Assembly: GCA_030524805.1 (NCBI GenBank)
Contig: JAUNFY010000001.1
Location: 1 to 64,000 of the forward strand
Reading direction: 5' to 3'
Source of the DNA: Bacteroidales bacterium
GTDB taxonomy: Bacteria > Bacteroidota > Bacteroidia > Bacteroidales > Muribaculaceae
Length of the DNA: 64,000 bases
Under the pieces are notes generated by a model. It worked only from the letters and a program-made list of their open reading frames with translations. It was not told where the DNA came from and did not search any database. Positions 51,187 to 61,000 of the stretch are shown piece by piece; the first letter of the stretch is position 1, and every line of letters starts with the position of its first letter. The position numbers and the translations under genes are program-made.

Positions 51187-53334
51187 TTATTTTGTACGCC
51201 CGGATTGCTCTTCTTTTGAAGCGCGCCATACTGAGTTGACTTTGTCGCGACCAAAGCGGTAGTTTATTCCAAACAAGACGTATGCGGTATGGGCATTGAA
51301 TGTCTGGCGTATGGTGTAGCCGGCATATTGTTCTGCCGACCGGGTCTTGTTCCATCCGAAAATGTCGTTTGCCTTCAACTGCAGATTAAGCCGGCCGCAG
51401 AGCAAAGAATATCTGAGCGACAGATTGAAAAGTTGGAATGACTCGTAATTGATAAGGTTTTGCTGCCACGGGAAGAAGTGGGTAAAATTAGCACTGAAGA
51501 TAAGCGTTTTCTGGCGGTTGAGCATTATGTTAGTTGAGAGTTCGAGTTTGCCTGACCAATCTTCCATGCTTTTTATCTTGAAGTCAGGGACATCACTGTG
51601 TGAGTATGTACGGAACACCTCACCACCTGCTTTTATCTCCCAGCGGTCGAAGAATGTGCGCTTGTAGTTGGCGTATAATCCTGTCTTGTTTGTGGAGAGG
51701 CAATTATATGGCATCGTGCTTATCGTGCCTGAGTCGTCAATTCTACGGATATATCCGATTCCGTCAGAAGCAAATGATGTATAAAGCACGGCATACAATC
51801 CGCCGAGGCCATAGTAATTGATTTCGGCGTTGTTGTATATTGTCGGTTTCAATGAGGGATTTCCGGCGGCATATTCATCGGTTGTGGAATAATACTTGAA
51901 CGGATTCAACTCCCAGAGGTTGGGGCGACTCATTCCCATTGAAAAACTTATGTTGAAAGACCCTATGCGGACTTTATTCCAAGAGAAGTTTACTGATGGA
52001 AACAGATGCCCGTAATTGTCGCGGTCAATCCGGAATATGGACTTTTGTTCCCCTCTGGTCCAGGTGTATTCATATCTCAATCCGATTTTAGCCCATAATC
52101 CTGATCCAAAGTTGCGCGATGCGGTGATATATGCCGCGGCTATGCGTTCGGAATAGTCAAACATGTTTGATTCACTTTCCGATGAAGTATTATTGCCATT
52201 GGTGTGCCTCAGGAAGTTATCGGAGGAATTTAGGATGTCGGTGTAGGCGACACCCGCCTCCAGTTGTGCCGTGGTGAAGAGAAATTTGAAGTCTGCTTTT
52301 CCGCTGTGGAAACGATAAGCGGCATTACCTTGTTCGTTTACACCATAATCATCGGAAGCGTTACTATATGTGGTAGCAATGTCGGATAAAGTTGGACTAT
52401 GACGGTTGAAGTAATTGTATGTCAGCTGCATTGACTCCCCTTTGTCGCCGAAAGTCCAGTCGTAAAAGCCGGTTAGTGTAAGGGAATTGTTGGGGCGTGA
52501 TTTAGTGATGGAATGCGACGATGAGGAATATCCTCCGTAGTCGGTGAAGTTTGTTCCGTTGCTGGAAACGGTCTGATAGTTGAAGTTTGCAATCGCGCCT
52601 AAATTCATATTGGGAGTGAATTTATATCTGAACAGTGCATTGAAACCGGTCTCAAACAAATGTGATTTGGTTTGCGTGGTTGATAATCGTGCCGGAGAAC
52701 CATCCCGAAACGAATACTGCATATCGTTTTCATTGGTGTTATAATAGTTCGACACACTTGCGTCAAGCGACATTTCCACCTTTCTTGTGGTGTGGCTTAT
52801 GCTGCCGCTGAAATACTCACGAAGTTTGTTGCCTTGATTCAATGAACCATAGATGCTGCCTTTTGTTCCGAGTGATTCGTTGCGTGTGGTAATTGAGATA
52901 TACACGGCATTAGCCTCTGCAGCATATCGAGAAGGAGGAGTCGTAAGCAGTTCGATTTTCTCAATATCGTCAGCTCGCAGGTTTTGCAGATGCATTGACA
53001 TAGCCGAAGCATCAAGCTCCATCAGTATGCCGTCGATGATATAGCGCACATTGCCTTTACCGGCAACAGTGACATTTCCGTTATTCAATGACACGCGCGG
53101 TATGCGGTCGAGTACGGTCAGTCCGTCAAGGCCTTTGGCGTATGGATCGTTTTTTACGAGATAGACAAGTTTCCCCTCCTGTTGCTTCACAACCGGGCGT
53201 TTTGCCACGACGACCACTTCGTTGAGTTCAAGTTCTCGTTCCCACGAATATGCAGTGGAATCGGACTTTTCTTGTGCGTATAGGGACGCAGGGAGCATGG
53301 CCGCTCCTAAGAGCAGCTTCTTCAATGAGTTCAT
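51187..53334 (-). CDS. TonB-receptor-type outer-membrane barrel with plug domain
   Basis: 715 residues: signal peptide MNSLKKLLLGAAMLPASLYA, a plug domain at about 35-155 (ELNEVVVVAKRPVVKQQEGKL, GLTVLDRIPRVSLNNG, DDIEKIELLTTPPSRY) and a 22-strand-type barrel of the OMP_b-brl_3 family. It lacks both the carboxypeptidase-like N-terminal domain of SusC proteins and the STN signalling domain of FecA-type receptors. It is the last gene of an operon with an ECF sigma factor, an anti-sigma-like protein and a small secreted protein. Ligand unknown. Confidence 0.87.
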   Translation of the reverse strand: MNSLKKLLLGAAMLPASLYAQEKSDSTAYSWERELELNEVVVVAKRPVVKQQEGKLVYLVKNDPYAKGLDGLTVLDRIPRVSLNNGNVTVAGKGNVRYIIDGILMELDASAMSMHLQNLRADDIEKIELLTTPPSRYAAEANAVYISITTRNESLGTKGSIYGSLNQGNKLREYFSGSISHTTRKVEMSLDASVSNYYNTNENDMQYSFRDGSPARLSTTQTKSHLFETGFNALFRYKFTPNMNLGAIANFNYQTVSSNGTNFTDYGGYSSSSHSITKSRPNNSLTLTGFYDWTFGDKGESMQLTYNYFNRHSPTLSDIATTYSNASDDYGVNEQGNAAYRFHSGKADFKFLFTTAQLEAGVAYTDILNSSDNFLRHTNGNNTSSESESNMFDYSERIAAAYITASRNFGSGLWAKIGLRYEYTWTRGEQKSIFRIDRDNYGHLFPSVNFSWNKVRIGSFNISFSMGMSRPNLWELNPFKYYSTTDEYAAGNPSLKPTIYNNAEINYYGLGGLYAVLYTSFASDGIGYIRRIDDSGTISTMPYNCLSTNKTGLYANYKRTFFDRWEIKAGGEVFRTYSHSDVPDFKIKSMEDWSGKLELSTNIMLNRQKTLIFSANFTHFFPWQQNLINYESFQLFNLSLRYSLLCGRLNLQLKANDIFGWNKTRSAEQYAGYTIRQTFNAHTAYVLFGINYRFGRDKVNSVWRASKEEQSGRTK

Positions 53335-53352
53335 ATATGTAGTGGTTATTAG

Positions 53353-53736
53353 TTACTTAAATGCGTTCTGCGGTCCATTTATAAAAAGGTAGCAACCATT
53401 GTTTTCATCATAGCTCAGACCAATGTAGATTTCCTCACCATTGTTTAGGATTACCATTGAACGGAATTTGCTTCCATTGGATATCAAATCTTGCGAACGG
53501 GTTGCCCTTGGCAAATCCTTCTCAAACAACTTTGACACTTTATCGAGAATAGATTTATTATTGGTCACTGTGCACCCTCTGAAATATCGATCCAGATTCT
53601 TTGAAATATTGATAGATACACTCTGATTTGTGTTATATGAGCCATCAAACATCCGCTCGACATGTAGATTGGGGGCTTTGGCAAATGCGGCTATCGAATA
53701 TATTGTGAATGCTAATATAAGTATATATTTTTTCAT
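53353..53736 (-). CDS. Small secreted protein of unknown function
   Basis: 127 residues: a clear Sec signal peptide (MKKYILILAFTIYSIAAFA, 1-19) and a basic mature domain of about 108 residues, mixed alpha/beta in character (SVSINISKNLDRYFRGCTV, SKFRSMVILNNGEEIYIGLSYD). I do not recognise the family with certainty. One Cys near the middle and one near the end could form a disulfide. Placed between the anti-sigma gene (10-base gap) and the barrel gene (18-base gap), so it is likely part of the same signalling or uptake unit. Confidence 0.8.
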   Translation of the reverse strand: MKKYILILAFTIYSIAAFAKAPNLHVERMFDGSYNTNQSVSINISKNLDRYFRGCTVTNNKSILDKVSKLFEKDLPRATRSQDLISNGSKFRSMVILNNGEEIYIGLSYDENNGCYLFINGPQNAFK

Positions 53737-53746
53737 AACGTGTTGA

Positions 53747-54241
53747 TTAATTGTTGTGAGTTTCGTTGATTATATTATTGGCCTTGAGCATGTATTCGCG
53801 TTCAGTCAATGAAGCGAGATTCATCAGGGAATCGGCTTTTGCGATTGCGATGTTGGTTGCTACGACTGCCTCGTTATCGTTCAGAAGCTCACCATGGCGG
53901 TAAGCTGCAATATAACCGGTTGTATCACCATCCGACATGCTGGAGGTTTGAGAATAGAAGAAAAAACATGCGATTGAGAGAATTGCAGTAAGGCTCGCTG
54001 CTATTCCTGAAACAAACTTCCAAATACGGAATTTAGGTTTGCGGGAAGTTTTGTATGGACGGACAATAGCCGGGATATTCATAAGACTTCCGACTTCAAT
54101 GATGGATGGTGAAGTCATGGACGTGTGGGAAAGAACGTATTCAAGTTCTTTCTCTTCCAAGACGGATAATTTGCAGTCCATATAAAGACGGCAAAGTTCA
54201 TCCAGTTCTTCCGCTGTCAAGTTCAATTCTTCAGTCTTCAT
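53747..54241 (-). CDS. Single-pass membrane protein, probable anti-sigma factor
   Basis: 164 residues with a cytoplasmic N-terminal domain (1-70), one membrane helix (about 73-95) and a periplasmic tail of about 70 residues. The N-terminal segment LCRLYMDCKLSVLEEKELEYVL fits the pattern of anti-sigma domains (L-x-x-Y-x-x-x-L-x-x-x-E-x-x-x-L). It does not look like FecR and has no zinc-binding HxxxCxxC motif. Overlaps the ECF sigma gene by 4 bases, the usual arrangement for a sigma/anti-sigma pair. The role is inference from topology and position. Confidence 0.72.
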   Translation of the reverse strand: MKTEELNLTAEELDELCRLYMDCKLSVLEEKELEYVLSHTSMTSPSIIEVGSLMNIPAIVRPYKTSRKPKFRIWKFVSGIAASLTAILSIACFFFYSQTSSMSDGDTTGYIAAYRHGELLNDNEAVVATNIAIAKADSLMNLASLTEREYMLKANNIINETHNN

Positions 54242-54717
54242 CGGTCGATCATTTTAATGTTTTCACGAATCCGTTTGCGGGCCCGGCTCATATTCATCCT
54301 CACAGCCTCCACCGTCATATTCAGTTGCGCTGCCACCTCCTCATATTCAAGGCAATCGTGAGTGATAAGGGTGTAGATATGCATCTGCATATCGGTCAAT
54401 CCATCAATGATCAGCCTCTCATAGCGTTCCATGTCTTCCGTTGGAGTCTCACAATAGTTTTCAAATTCAGTGTCTACGGTTTCCAACGGCACTGTATGGT
54501 TCGTTCTAAGTCGGTCGATGCAGGTGTTGCGTAACACATGCACCAGTTTATTGCGGGCCTCCGCATTGGATTCAACTTCATCTTTTGACCACAACTTCTC
54601 AAAGGTGTCCTGTACGGCATCCTTGGCATCCTCATCGTTCTGAAGAAGCCTAATAGCAATGCGGTGCAATTTGCTCCGGATGTCAAGGAATGATGATGTC
54701 AGTACGTCTTTTTTCAT
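54238..54717 (-). CDS. ECF-type RNA polymerase sigma factor
   Basis: 159 residues, just the two domains of extracytoplasmic-function sigma factors. Region 2 is RLLQNDEDAKDAVQDTFEKLW (promoter melting and -10 recognition) and region 4 is LEYEEVAAQLNMTVEAVRMNMSRARKRI (-35 recognition helix-turn-helix). First gene of the four-gene operon. The upstream 90 bases contain TACGTTTT, close to but not matching the housekeeping -7 box, so self-activation is possible. Confidence 0.93.
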   Translation of the reverse strand: MKKDVLTSSFLDIRSKLHRIAIRLLQNDEDAKDAVQDTFEKLWSKDEVESNAEARNKLVHVLRNTCIDRLRTNHTVPLETVDTEFENYCETPTEDMERYERLIIDGLTDMQMHIYTLITHDCLEYEEVAAQLNMTVEAVRMNMSRARKRIRENIKMIDR

Positions 54718-54807
54718 TGTGTTCTACTCTTGATACGATTGAAGCTCCAAAACGTAACAATTGAAATGTATGTTTCCGAATCTTGTGCTATAAATCATGG
54801 CAACGCA

Positions 54808-56421
54808 TCATAATACATACGTCAGCATTACATGTGCCCCGATTTGTTTGCTGTGTAATATTGGATACACCGTCCAACCTCCCCAGGCTCTAATTTCCAA
54901 GTCTTCGTAACTTGTAGTTCGCCAATAAAAATCTGCACCGGCGGATATAAACAGCCTTTCCCACAATCGGTATTTCAATGAAGCCTCCAAATGATTGAAT
55001 GTTGAGTTTGACTTGTCGCCCTGAATGTTGACGGACTTTCCTTCGGGAGTAGTCGACCAATCAAATTTTTGGTCATACCCTTTCCACGTATAGACTTTAT
55101 AGTACTGGTTGGCCAAGCTTACAATCAGTCGGTTTTTGAACAAAGAGGCATTGATGCCGGCCTTTATGGAGTAGCCTGAACCCCAGTTATAGTTTCGGTG
55201 ATAATCCCTGTAAAAATCAGTCAGGATTCCGGCAAGTATCAAGCCATTGGCATGTGCATAACCATCAAATACAAAATCATTGGATGGAACATATTTAACC
55301 ATGACTCCGGCACCGACAGATGCAGGCGCTCCAAGTTTGTATGGAACAACGCACGGGAACAAAAGATCTCGGTTGGGCTCGCGTCTTTTGATGGTGTCGG
55401 AATCAAAGAAATCGAAGTGCTGGTACATCCCGACTGATGCCTTGATTTTCTTTTTATTTATAATTTCTCTTGACAGCAGTCGGCCGACAATCTCCACTCT
55501 GCTAAGGAGTGGCTGGGTTTTCATTCCTTGAATTTCCATCAGAAAGGAAAAATAGTCGTAGGGAGCTTTTGTTTTCTCAGCAAACTTATCCCCATACTCG
55601 ATATTGATTTCGGCTGCCACTCCGGCTCGTGTACCTTCGTCATAGTCCCATAGAGTGAGCATCCTTCCTCCTATGGATAGTTCTATGCTTATTGGTGGAA
55701 TGCCAAATCTTCTTCCTGAAGTTGAACGGCGTTTCCACGCATCTCCGGATATAATACGGGTAAGACCTCGCATTGGATTGACCACAAAGGCGGCAGCCTC
55801 TCTGCCGAATCTTTCGACGCCGCTGCTCCTGTCGTCCAAAATAAGGTCTGAGGTGCGGTACAGTACCTCACCGATGGCGGCTCCTCCTATCGGTGTGGCG
55901 ATTATATCGTTGGTAGATGGATATTCGCACTCCATAAACATTTCCCACATCGCACTTCCTCCGATGGCAAACAGTTCTGATTGCCAGAAATTGAAGCCAT
56001 TCGAACGCCCTGCATTGAAGAATATGCTGCCGTTGTAGGGGTGGTCAAACATGTTGGTATGAAGATGGTCGTCATCCCATTCAAATCCATGCTTGAAATT
56101 CTCTTTGATGCTGTTCCACGAAATATAGGCAAAATGGCCGTCAAGAACATAACGGTCAAAAGCCCATAGCCCGATATTGAAGCCGGCAGTTTCCGCCGCA
56201 GCTCTCCAGAAGTGTTTCTTTTGAAGCCGCACGGCATCCGCGGTATCCGGCGGTATGGTGGGCGACACAACATGGTTGTATCCATATTTTGAAATACATC
56301 TTTCCTGCTGCAATATCGCAACAGATGTGCTATCCGTCGTGGCAGGGTATGGCGTTGTACGGCGTTGAGCGCACGCTATGATGGGAATAACAAGCAGGAT
56401 TGAAATCAAGATTGTTTTCAT
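54808..56421 (-). CDS. DUF3943 protein, probable outer-membrane/periplasmic
   Basis: 537 residues with a signal peptide (about 1-18, ending ACAQ). The central block NFWQSELFAIGGSAMWEMFMECEYPSTNDIIATPIGGAAIGE is characteristic of DUF3943; the C-terminal 300 residues alternate polar and aromatic residues and end IGAHVMLTYVL, suggesting an outer-membrane beta-barrel. Function unknown. It has its own -7 box at 56441-56448 and is separated from the ECF operon by 90 bases. Confidence 0.8.
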   Translation of the reverse strand: MKTILISILLVIPIIACAQRRTTPYPATTDSTSVAILQQERCISKYGYNHVVSPTIPPDTADAVRLQKKHFWRAAAETAGFNIGLWAFDRYVLDGHFAYISWNSIKENFKHGFEWDDDHLHTNMFDHPYNGSIFFNAGRSNGFNFWQSELFAIGGSAMWEMFMECEYPSTNDIIATPIGGAAIGEVLYRTSDLILDDRSSGVERFGREAAAFVVNPMRGLTRIISGDAWKRRSTSGRRFGIPPISIELSIGGRMLTLWDYDEGTRAGVAAEINIEYGDKFAEKTKAPYDYFSFLMEIQGMKTQPLLSRVEIVGRLLSREIINKKKIKASVGMYQHFDFFDSDTIKRREPNRDLLFPCVVPYKLGAPASVGAGVMVKYVPSNDFVFDGYAHANGLILAGILTDFYRDYHRNYNWGSGYSIKAGINASLFKNRLIVSLANQYYKVYTWKGYDQKFDWSTTPEGKSVNIQGDKSNSTFNHLEASLKYRLWERLFISAGADFYWRTTSYEDLEIRAWGGWTVYPILHSKQIGAHVMLTYVL

Positions 56422-56440
56422 TTTTCATCGAATTATCCCG

Positions 56441-56448
56441 CAAAGTTA
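56441..56448 (-). promoter_or_regulatory. -7 box of the DUF3943 gene
   Basis: TAACTTTG on the minus strand, 20 bases before the start codon. The weak -33 region (GTTG) falls inside the 42-bp palindrome at 56457-56498. Confidence 0.6.
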
Positions 56449-56456
56449 CAAACAAT

Positions 56457-56498
56457 AAAAATAAGAACTCTCAACATTTGTTGAGAGTTCTTATTTTT
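56457..56498. repeat. 42-bp perfect palindrome in a divergent region
   Basis: Two 20-base arms (56457-56476 and 56479-56498) are exact reverse complements around TT; the core is AAGAACTCTCAACA. A-rich and T-rich ends give it terminator shape in both directions, yet the flanking genes point away from it. It covers the -33 region of the DUF3943 promoter. Confidence 0.9.
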
Positions 56499-56630
56499 AA
56501 CATATTTTTATTTCATCAGTTTCAAGCCTTCCGGTCAGGGCATGCAGGCATTGCTGATACTGATTATGTTCCTGTATATCATCATGAACATTCGGATGAG
56601 TGCGGATGTTATAAAGAAAAAAAGACCAAT

Positions 56631-56834
56631 ATGGACCGGACTGTTTTACTCACCACTTATAGTTCTCCGGAAGAGGCTGCTATCGTTGTCGGCATGTTGC
56701 GCAGCAATGGCATTCCCTGTGAGATTGAAAACCGCAACAATCTTTATGTCCCGATTTTCAATGGGGTGGATATTATTGTGTTTGAGAAGGATTTCGAACG
56801 TGCCCGCAATTTGATTGAACAACATCAGGAATAA
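56631..56834 (+). CDS. DUF2007-family small protein (67 aa)
   Basis: The product MDRTVLLTTYSSPEEAAIVV (start) matches the DUF2007 family, whose members are small ferredoxin-like-fold proteins with the pattern VLLxTYxxxxEAxxxxxxLxxxGIPCxxxN, seen here through GMLRSNGIPCEIENRNN, and a C-terminal ERARNLIEQH helix. It may be a signalling or binding module; no function is established. The frame is open back to 56400, but that stretch would read through the 42-bp palindrome and does not look like protein, so the ATG at 56631 is chosen. Confidence 0.8.
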   Translation: MDRTVLLTTYSSPEEAAIVVGMLRSNGIPCEIENRNNLYVPIFNGVDIIVFEKDFERARNLIEQHQE

Positions 56835-56841
56835 TCAGTAG

Positions 56842-58026
56842 TCACCGGCATAGCAGCGACAATCGGTTCGCTTTTTGTTCCCGTTGATATTGAAGGTCGA
56901 TAAAATCAAGATGCGCCTCATAAAACCATGACAACTCGCTGAGGTAATCGGTGAGCGATAATTCGCCGCCATCATACGCCTTAAGCAGAAGTGTCGGGTA
57001 ATCGGTGGTGCTGAACACATTCGCGGGAGTGGCAAGTGCCTTGTCGAGTGTCTGAATCTCAACGTAAAGAGAATTTATGTCCGATTCGAGAACATCTGTG
57101 CTTACAGTCATCTGATATTCAGCAGCTGCCTTCGCCGCTTCAGCCGCCTTTACCTTGTGGCGCGATGCAAATAGAGGCACCGAAACTCCGATGCTTGCAC
57201 CGTTGAAGTGCATCCCGTCTTCAAATTCATGGGCATAACCGATGCTGAAATTAGGCAACCTCTCCGCTTTGGCTACCGAAACATTGCGTTCTGCCACCTG
57301 ATATTCCGACATGGCTTTCGCCAATTCAGGATTATTTTTAGCGCTTGCAAGATACCGGTCGAGAGGCGCGAGAGGTGTCGGCCTGAAGGTTTTGTCGATT
57401 TGATCCAGAAGAGCCTTGCAATCCATTCCTCCGTTAAGAGTTTTCAGATTGCCTGCGATAGCGAGTTTCTCTGCCTCGATATTTGATATCATGCTTTGCA
57501 CTCTGCTCTGCTCGATTGCAATCTTCGAAAGGTCGAGTCGCGACAGTTCCCCACCGCGTGCAGCGCGTTCTGCTATGGTGCGTATGGAGTCGGACGTGGA
57601 CATCACATTTTGCATCACGCTCAGCCGGGAATCGGCATACAGATATGCCTCAATCTCATTCAAGATTTCAAGGCGTTTTGTAAGTAACGCAGCATCCGCC
57701 TCGGCGCTGTTGGCATTCCTCATGGCCTTGGCAAGGTTACGGCGCGCACCGTATGCTCCCGGCCATTCAAGTTCATAACTGATGCCTACACCCCAGCGGT
57801 TGTCTTCTCCTGCCGGTGCCACCATGTAGTCTCCTTCTATCTGAGGATCCGGTGCGTTCGCCATGCCGAGAGTCTCTGCATTTTTAGCCTCGCGGTTAAG
57901 TTCTGTAAGCATTCTGTCGCCATTGCGGTTAAGTATGGCGTCGGTAGCTTCCCAAAGAGTGATGGCATGAGATGATGCCATGGTCGTTGCCACAAAAATG
58001 GCAAGCGTCATACTTCTGTAATTCAT
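56842..58026 (-). CDS. TolC-family outer-membrane channel of the metal efflux operon
   Basis: CusC/CzcC-like duct of 394 residues from the start at MNYRSMTLAIF, with a signal peptide ending near SHA. Two OEP repeats with long helical hairpins are seen (EAYLYADSRLSVMQN; EYQVAERNVSVAKAERLPNFSIGYAHEFEDG). The in-frame ATG at 58065 would overlap the RND gene and precede the signal peptide by 13 residues, so it is rejected. Last gene of the operon, converging on the DUF2007 gene with 7 bases between stops. Confidence 0.87.
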   Translation of the reverse strand: MNYRSMTLAIFVATTMASSHAITLWEATDAILNRNGDRMLTELNREAKNAETLGMANAPDPQIEGDYMVAPAGEDNRWGVGISYELEWPGAYGARRNLAKAMRNANSAEADAALLTKRLEILNEIEAYLYADSRLSVMQNVMSTSDSIRTIAERAARGGELSRLDLSKIAIEQSRVQSMISNIEAEKLAIAGNLKTLNGGMDCKALLDQIDKTFRPTPLAPLDRYLASAKNNPELAKAMSEYQVAERNVSVAKAERLPNFSIGYAHEFEDGMHFNGASIGVSVPLFASRHKVKAAEAAKAAAEYQMTVSTDVLESDINSLYVEIQTLDKALATPANVFSTTDYPTLLLKAYDGGELSLTDYLSELSWFYEAHLDFIDLQYQREQKANRLSLLCR

Positions 58027-58054
58027 TATTTTTCGTTGTGTGCTTGATACGTGA

Positions 58055-61000
58055 CTATAGGGCATCTGCCGTTTTCCGACGGATGCACATCCATCTATAA
58101 AACACCGGGACGAGAAAAATGTTTAGCAATGTTGAGCTTACAAGTCCTCCGAGAATCACTATTGCCATGGGCGACTGTATCTCGTTGCCCGGCTCGCTCC
58201 CCCTCAATGCTATCGGCACCAAAGCGAGTGCGGAGGTAAGTGCGGTCATTATGATGGGCAGGAGTCGGTCGCTGCTTCCTTTCATGATGCGCTCTTCCAG
58301 CGGCATACCTTCAGCCGAGAGCCGGTTGTAGCGCGACATGAGCAGCATACCGTTGCGTGTTGATATGCCCATGAGCGATATGAAACCGATTATGGCAGGT
58401 ATGTTGAGTTCTCCCGTGGTCAGGCGCAATATGAGGATGCCACCGATGAGCGCGAGGGGCATGTTGACCATGATGATCAGGGTCTGCATTCCGTTGCGGA
58501 ATTCAGAATAAATCAGGAAAAAGATCAATGCGAGAGCGAGCAGCGATGTTATGGCCAGCATGCGCGATGCTTTCTCTTCATTCTCAAACTGGCCGCCGAA
58601 AGCCACATGATAACCTTCGGGAAGCTCCACATGTTCCGCTACCAGACGTTTTATATCCTCCACCGCACCGCGGAGGTCACGCCCGTCGACATTTGCACTC
58701 ACCGTGAGCATACGCTCCACATTCTCGCGGTTGATGGTGTTGGGGCCGCTTCCTGTCTTTATGTCGGCTACGTAAGAGAGAGGAATCATTCCGGAATTGC
58801 TGTTGATTTTCAGATTCTCGATTCTCTCCTTGCTGTCACGTCTGTTGTCGTCCACCTTTACGGTAAGATCGTAGGGTTTGTTGCCGACAAACACTTCGCT
58901 CACTTTTTCGCCTCCTATTGCCATCGACACATATTGGCTGAACTCAGGAATAGTGATGCCGTATTTTGCAAGCATTTCCCTCCGCGGTGTTATTTCTATC
59001 TGCGGCAGGGAAATCTGCTGCTCAACGTTTACATCCACAATTCCGGCCACCTCGTTCATCTCCGCTCCGATCTGTTGACCGATGGAGTGAAGTCTGTCGA
59101 GATCTTCTCCGAATATCTTAACCGCTATCTGGGCTTGAGCACCGCTGAGCATGGCATCGATACGGTGTGATATCGGCTGACCTATCTCCACATTTACTCC
59201 AGGCAAATGATTGAGTTTCTCACGGAGTTCTCCGGCTACCTCGCTTTTGCTGCGTCCTTTGTCGAGTTTATATGGCACTTCCAGCTCCGACACGTTGATG
59301 CCAAGGGCATGTTCATCAAGTTCAGCCCTGCCGGTTTTTCTTGCCACATTCCTCACTTCAGGCACTGTCATTATCAATCTTTCGGCTGCTTTGCCTATGC
59401 TGTCGCTCTGTTCGAACGATATACCCGGCATGGTGCTGACGTTTATTGTGAAACTGCCTTCATTGAATGCGGGCAGAAAACTCCTTCCGAGAGTAATAAA
59501 CAATATTGCGGCCACAGCAAGCAGCGATCCCGAAGCGATCATGAGAGGCTTCGGCCTCGCCATCACTTTCTCAAGCGCTGATTTATATTTTTTGCGAAGA
59601 TAGGCTGCCGTTGCCGGTTCCTTCATCAATGTTTTCTCATCGCTTGCTGTATCACCTCCGAGCAGATAGCTGCACAGCACCGGAGTCAGCGTGAGTGCCA
59701 CAATAGTGGAAGCACCCAGCGCAACGATGAAAGCGATGCCGAGAGGCTTGAGCAGCCTTCCCTCTATACCGCTGAGGAAGAAAAGCGGAATGAACGATGC
59801 CATGATGATAAGCGTGGAGTTAAGAATTGGTTTACGCACTTCTTTGGATGCCTCGAACACAACCTTAATCACCGGCACCCTACTCTTGCCATCGCGCATG
59901 CTGTTCTCCCGCAATCGTTTGTAGACATTTTCCACGTCTACTATCGCATCGTCTACCAGCGAACCGATGGCGATGGCGATGCCGCCGAGTGTCATCGTGT
60001 TGATAGTCTGCCCCATGAGGTGAAGTATTATCAGCGTCACCAGTATGGAGAGAGGTATGGCTGTGATCGAAATCAAGGTGGTGCGCATATTCATAAGGAA
60101 GAAAAACAGCACGATGATTACGAAAATCGCACCTTCAAAAAGCGATTGCCTCAGATTGCTTACCGAAGTCTCTATGAAATCGCCTTGATTGAATATCTCC
60201 GTGTCTATTTCTACTCCTGAGGGTAAAGCGGCCCTCATGCTCTGCAGTTCATCAAGAATTTTTTCGGAAAGCTCGATTGAGCCGGCTCCCGGCTGTTTGG
60301 TTACGGTGAGCAAAACAGCCGGCTCGGTCCTCACCGATGCAGATCCTATCCTGGGGGTCTTGGCGGCAATCTTTATCTCTGCAATGTCGCATAGACGCAC
60401 GTTGACGCCGCTTTCACTCCTCACGCTTGCCTGTCCTATTTCCTGAGTGTCGGTCGTGGCTATATTTCCTTTTATCAGATATTCATTACCATATTCATAG
60501 ATGGATCCTCCCGAGGAATTCACGTTCATGCCTGATGTGGCGTCGGCCACGTCGGTCAGCGTCACACCATAATGGCGCATTTTCTCCGGGTCGAGAAGAA
60601 TCTGATATTCCATGTCGTCACCACCTATCACTGACACCTGACTTACTCCTCCGAGCGAAAGCAGACGGGGCTTGATTATCCGGTCGGCCATGCTGCGTAG
60701 CTGCCCTCCTTCCAGACTATCGGCTGTGAGCCCTATTATCATTATTTCACCAAGTATCGACGACTGCGGGCCCATCACCGGTGTACCTGCTCCCGAGGGA
60801 AGGCTCCCTCCTATCTCAGCCAATCGCTCCGCGACTGTCTGGCGCGCAACAAACTGGTCGGTATCCCAGTCAAATTCCACCCATACGATAGAGAAACCGG
60901 ATGCCGAGCTCGAGCGAACTCTCCTCACTCCCGATGCGCCATTGAGCGCTGTCTCTATAGGAAAGCTGACCGCGCGCTCCACTTCCTCGGGAGCCATTCC

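Noticed and set aside
50378..51355. 325-codon open frame antisense to the porin
   Set aside because: It runs through the porin gene and the terminator at 51115-51167 into the barrel gene; no protein-like features.
56542..56814. Possible small membrane protein (MQALLILIMFLYIIMNI start) overlapping the DUF2007 gene
   Set aside because: The first 35 residues look like a membrane helix, but the rest is an out-of-frame reading of the DUF2007 gene, and no promoter or stop supports a separate gene.
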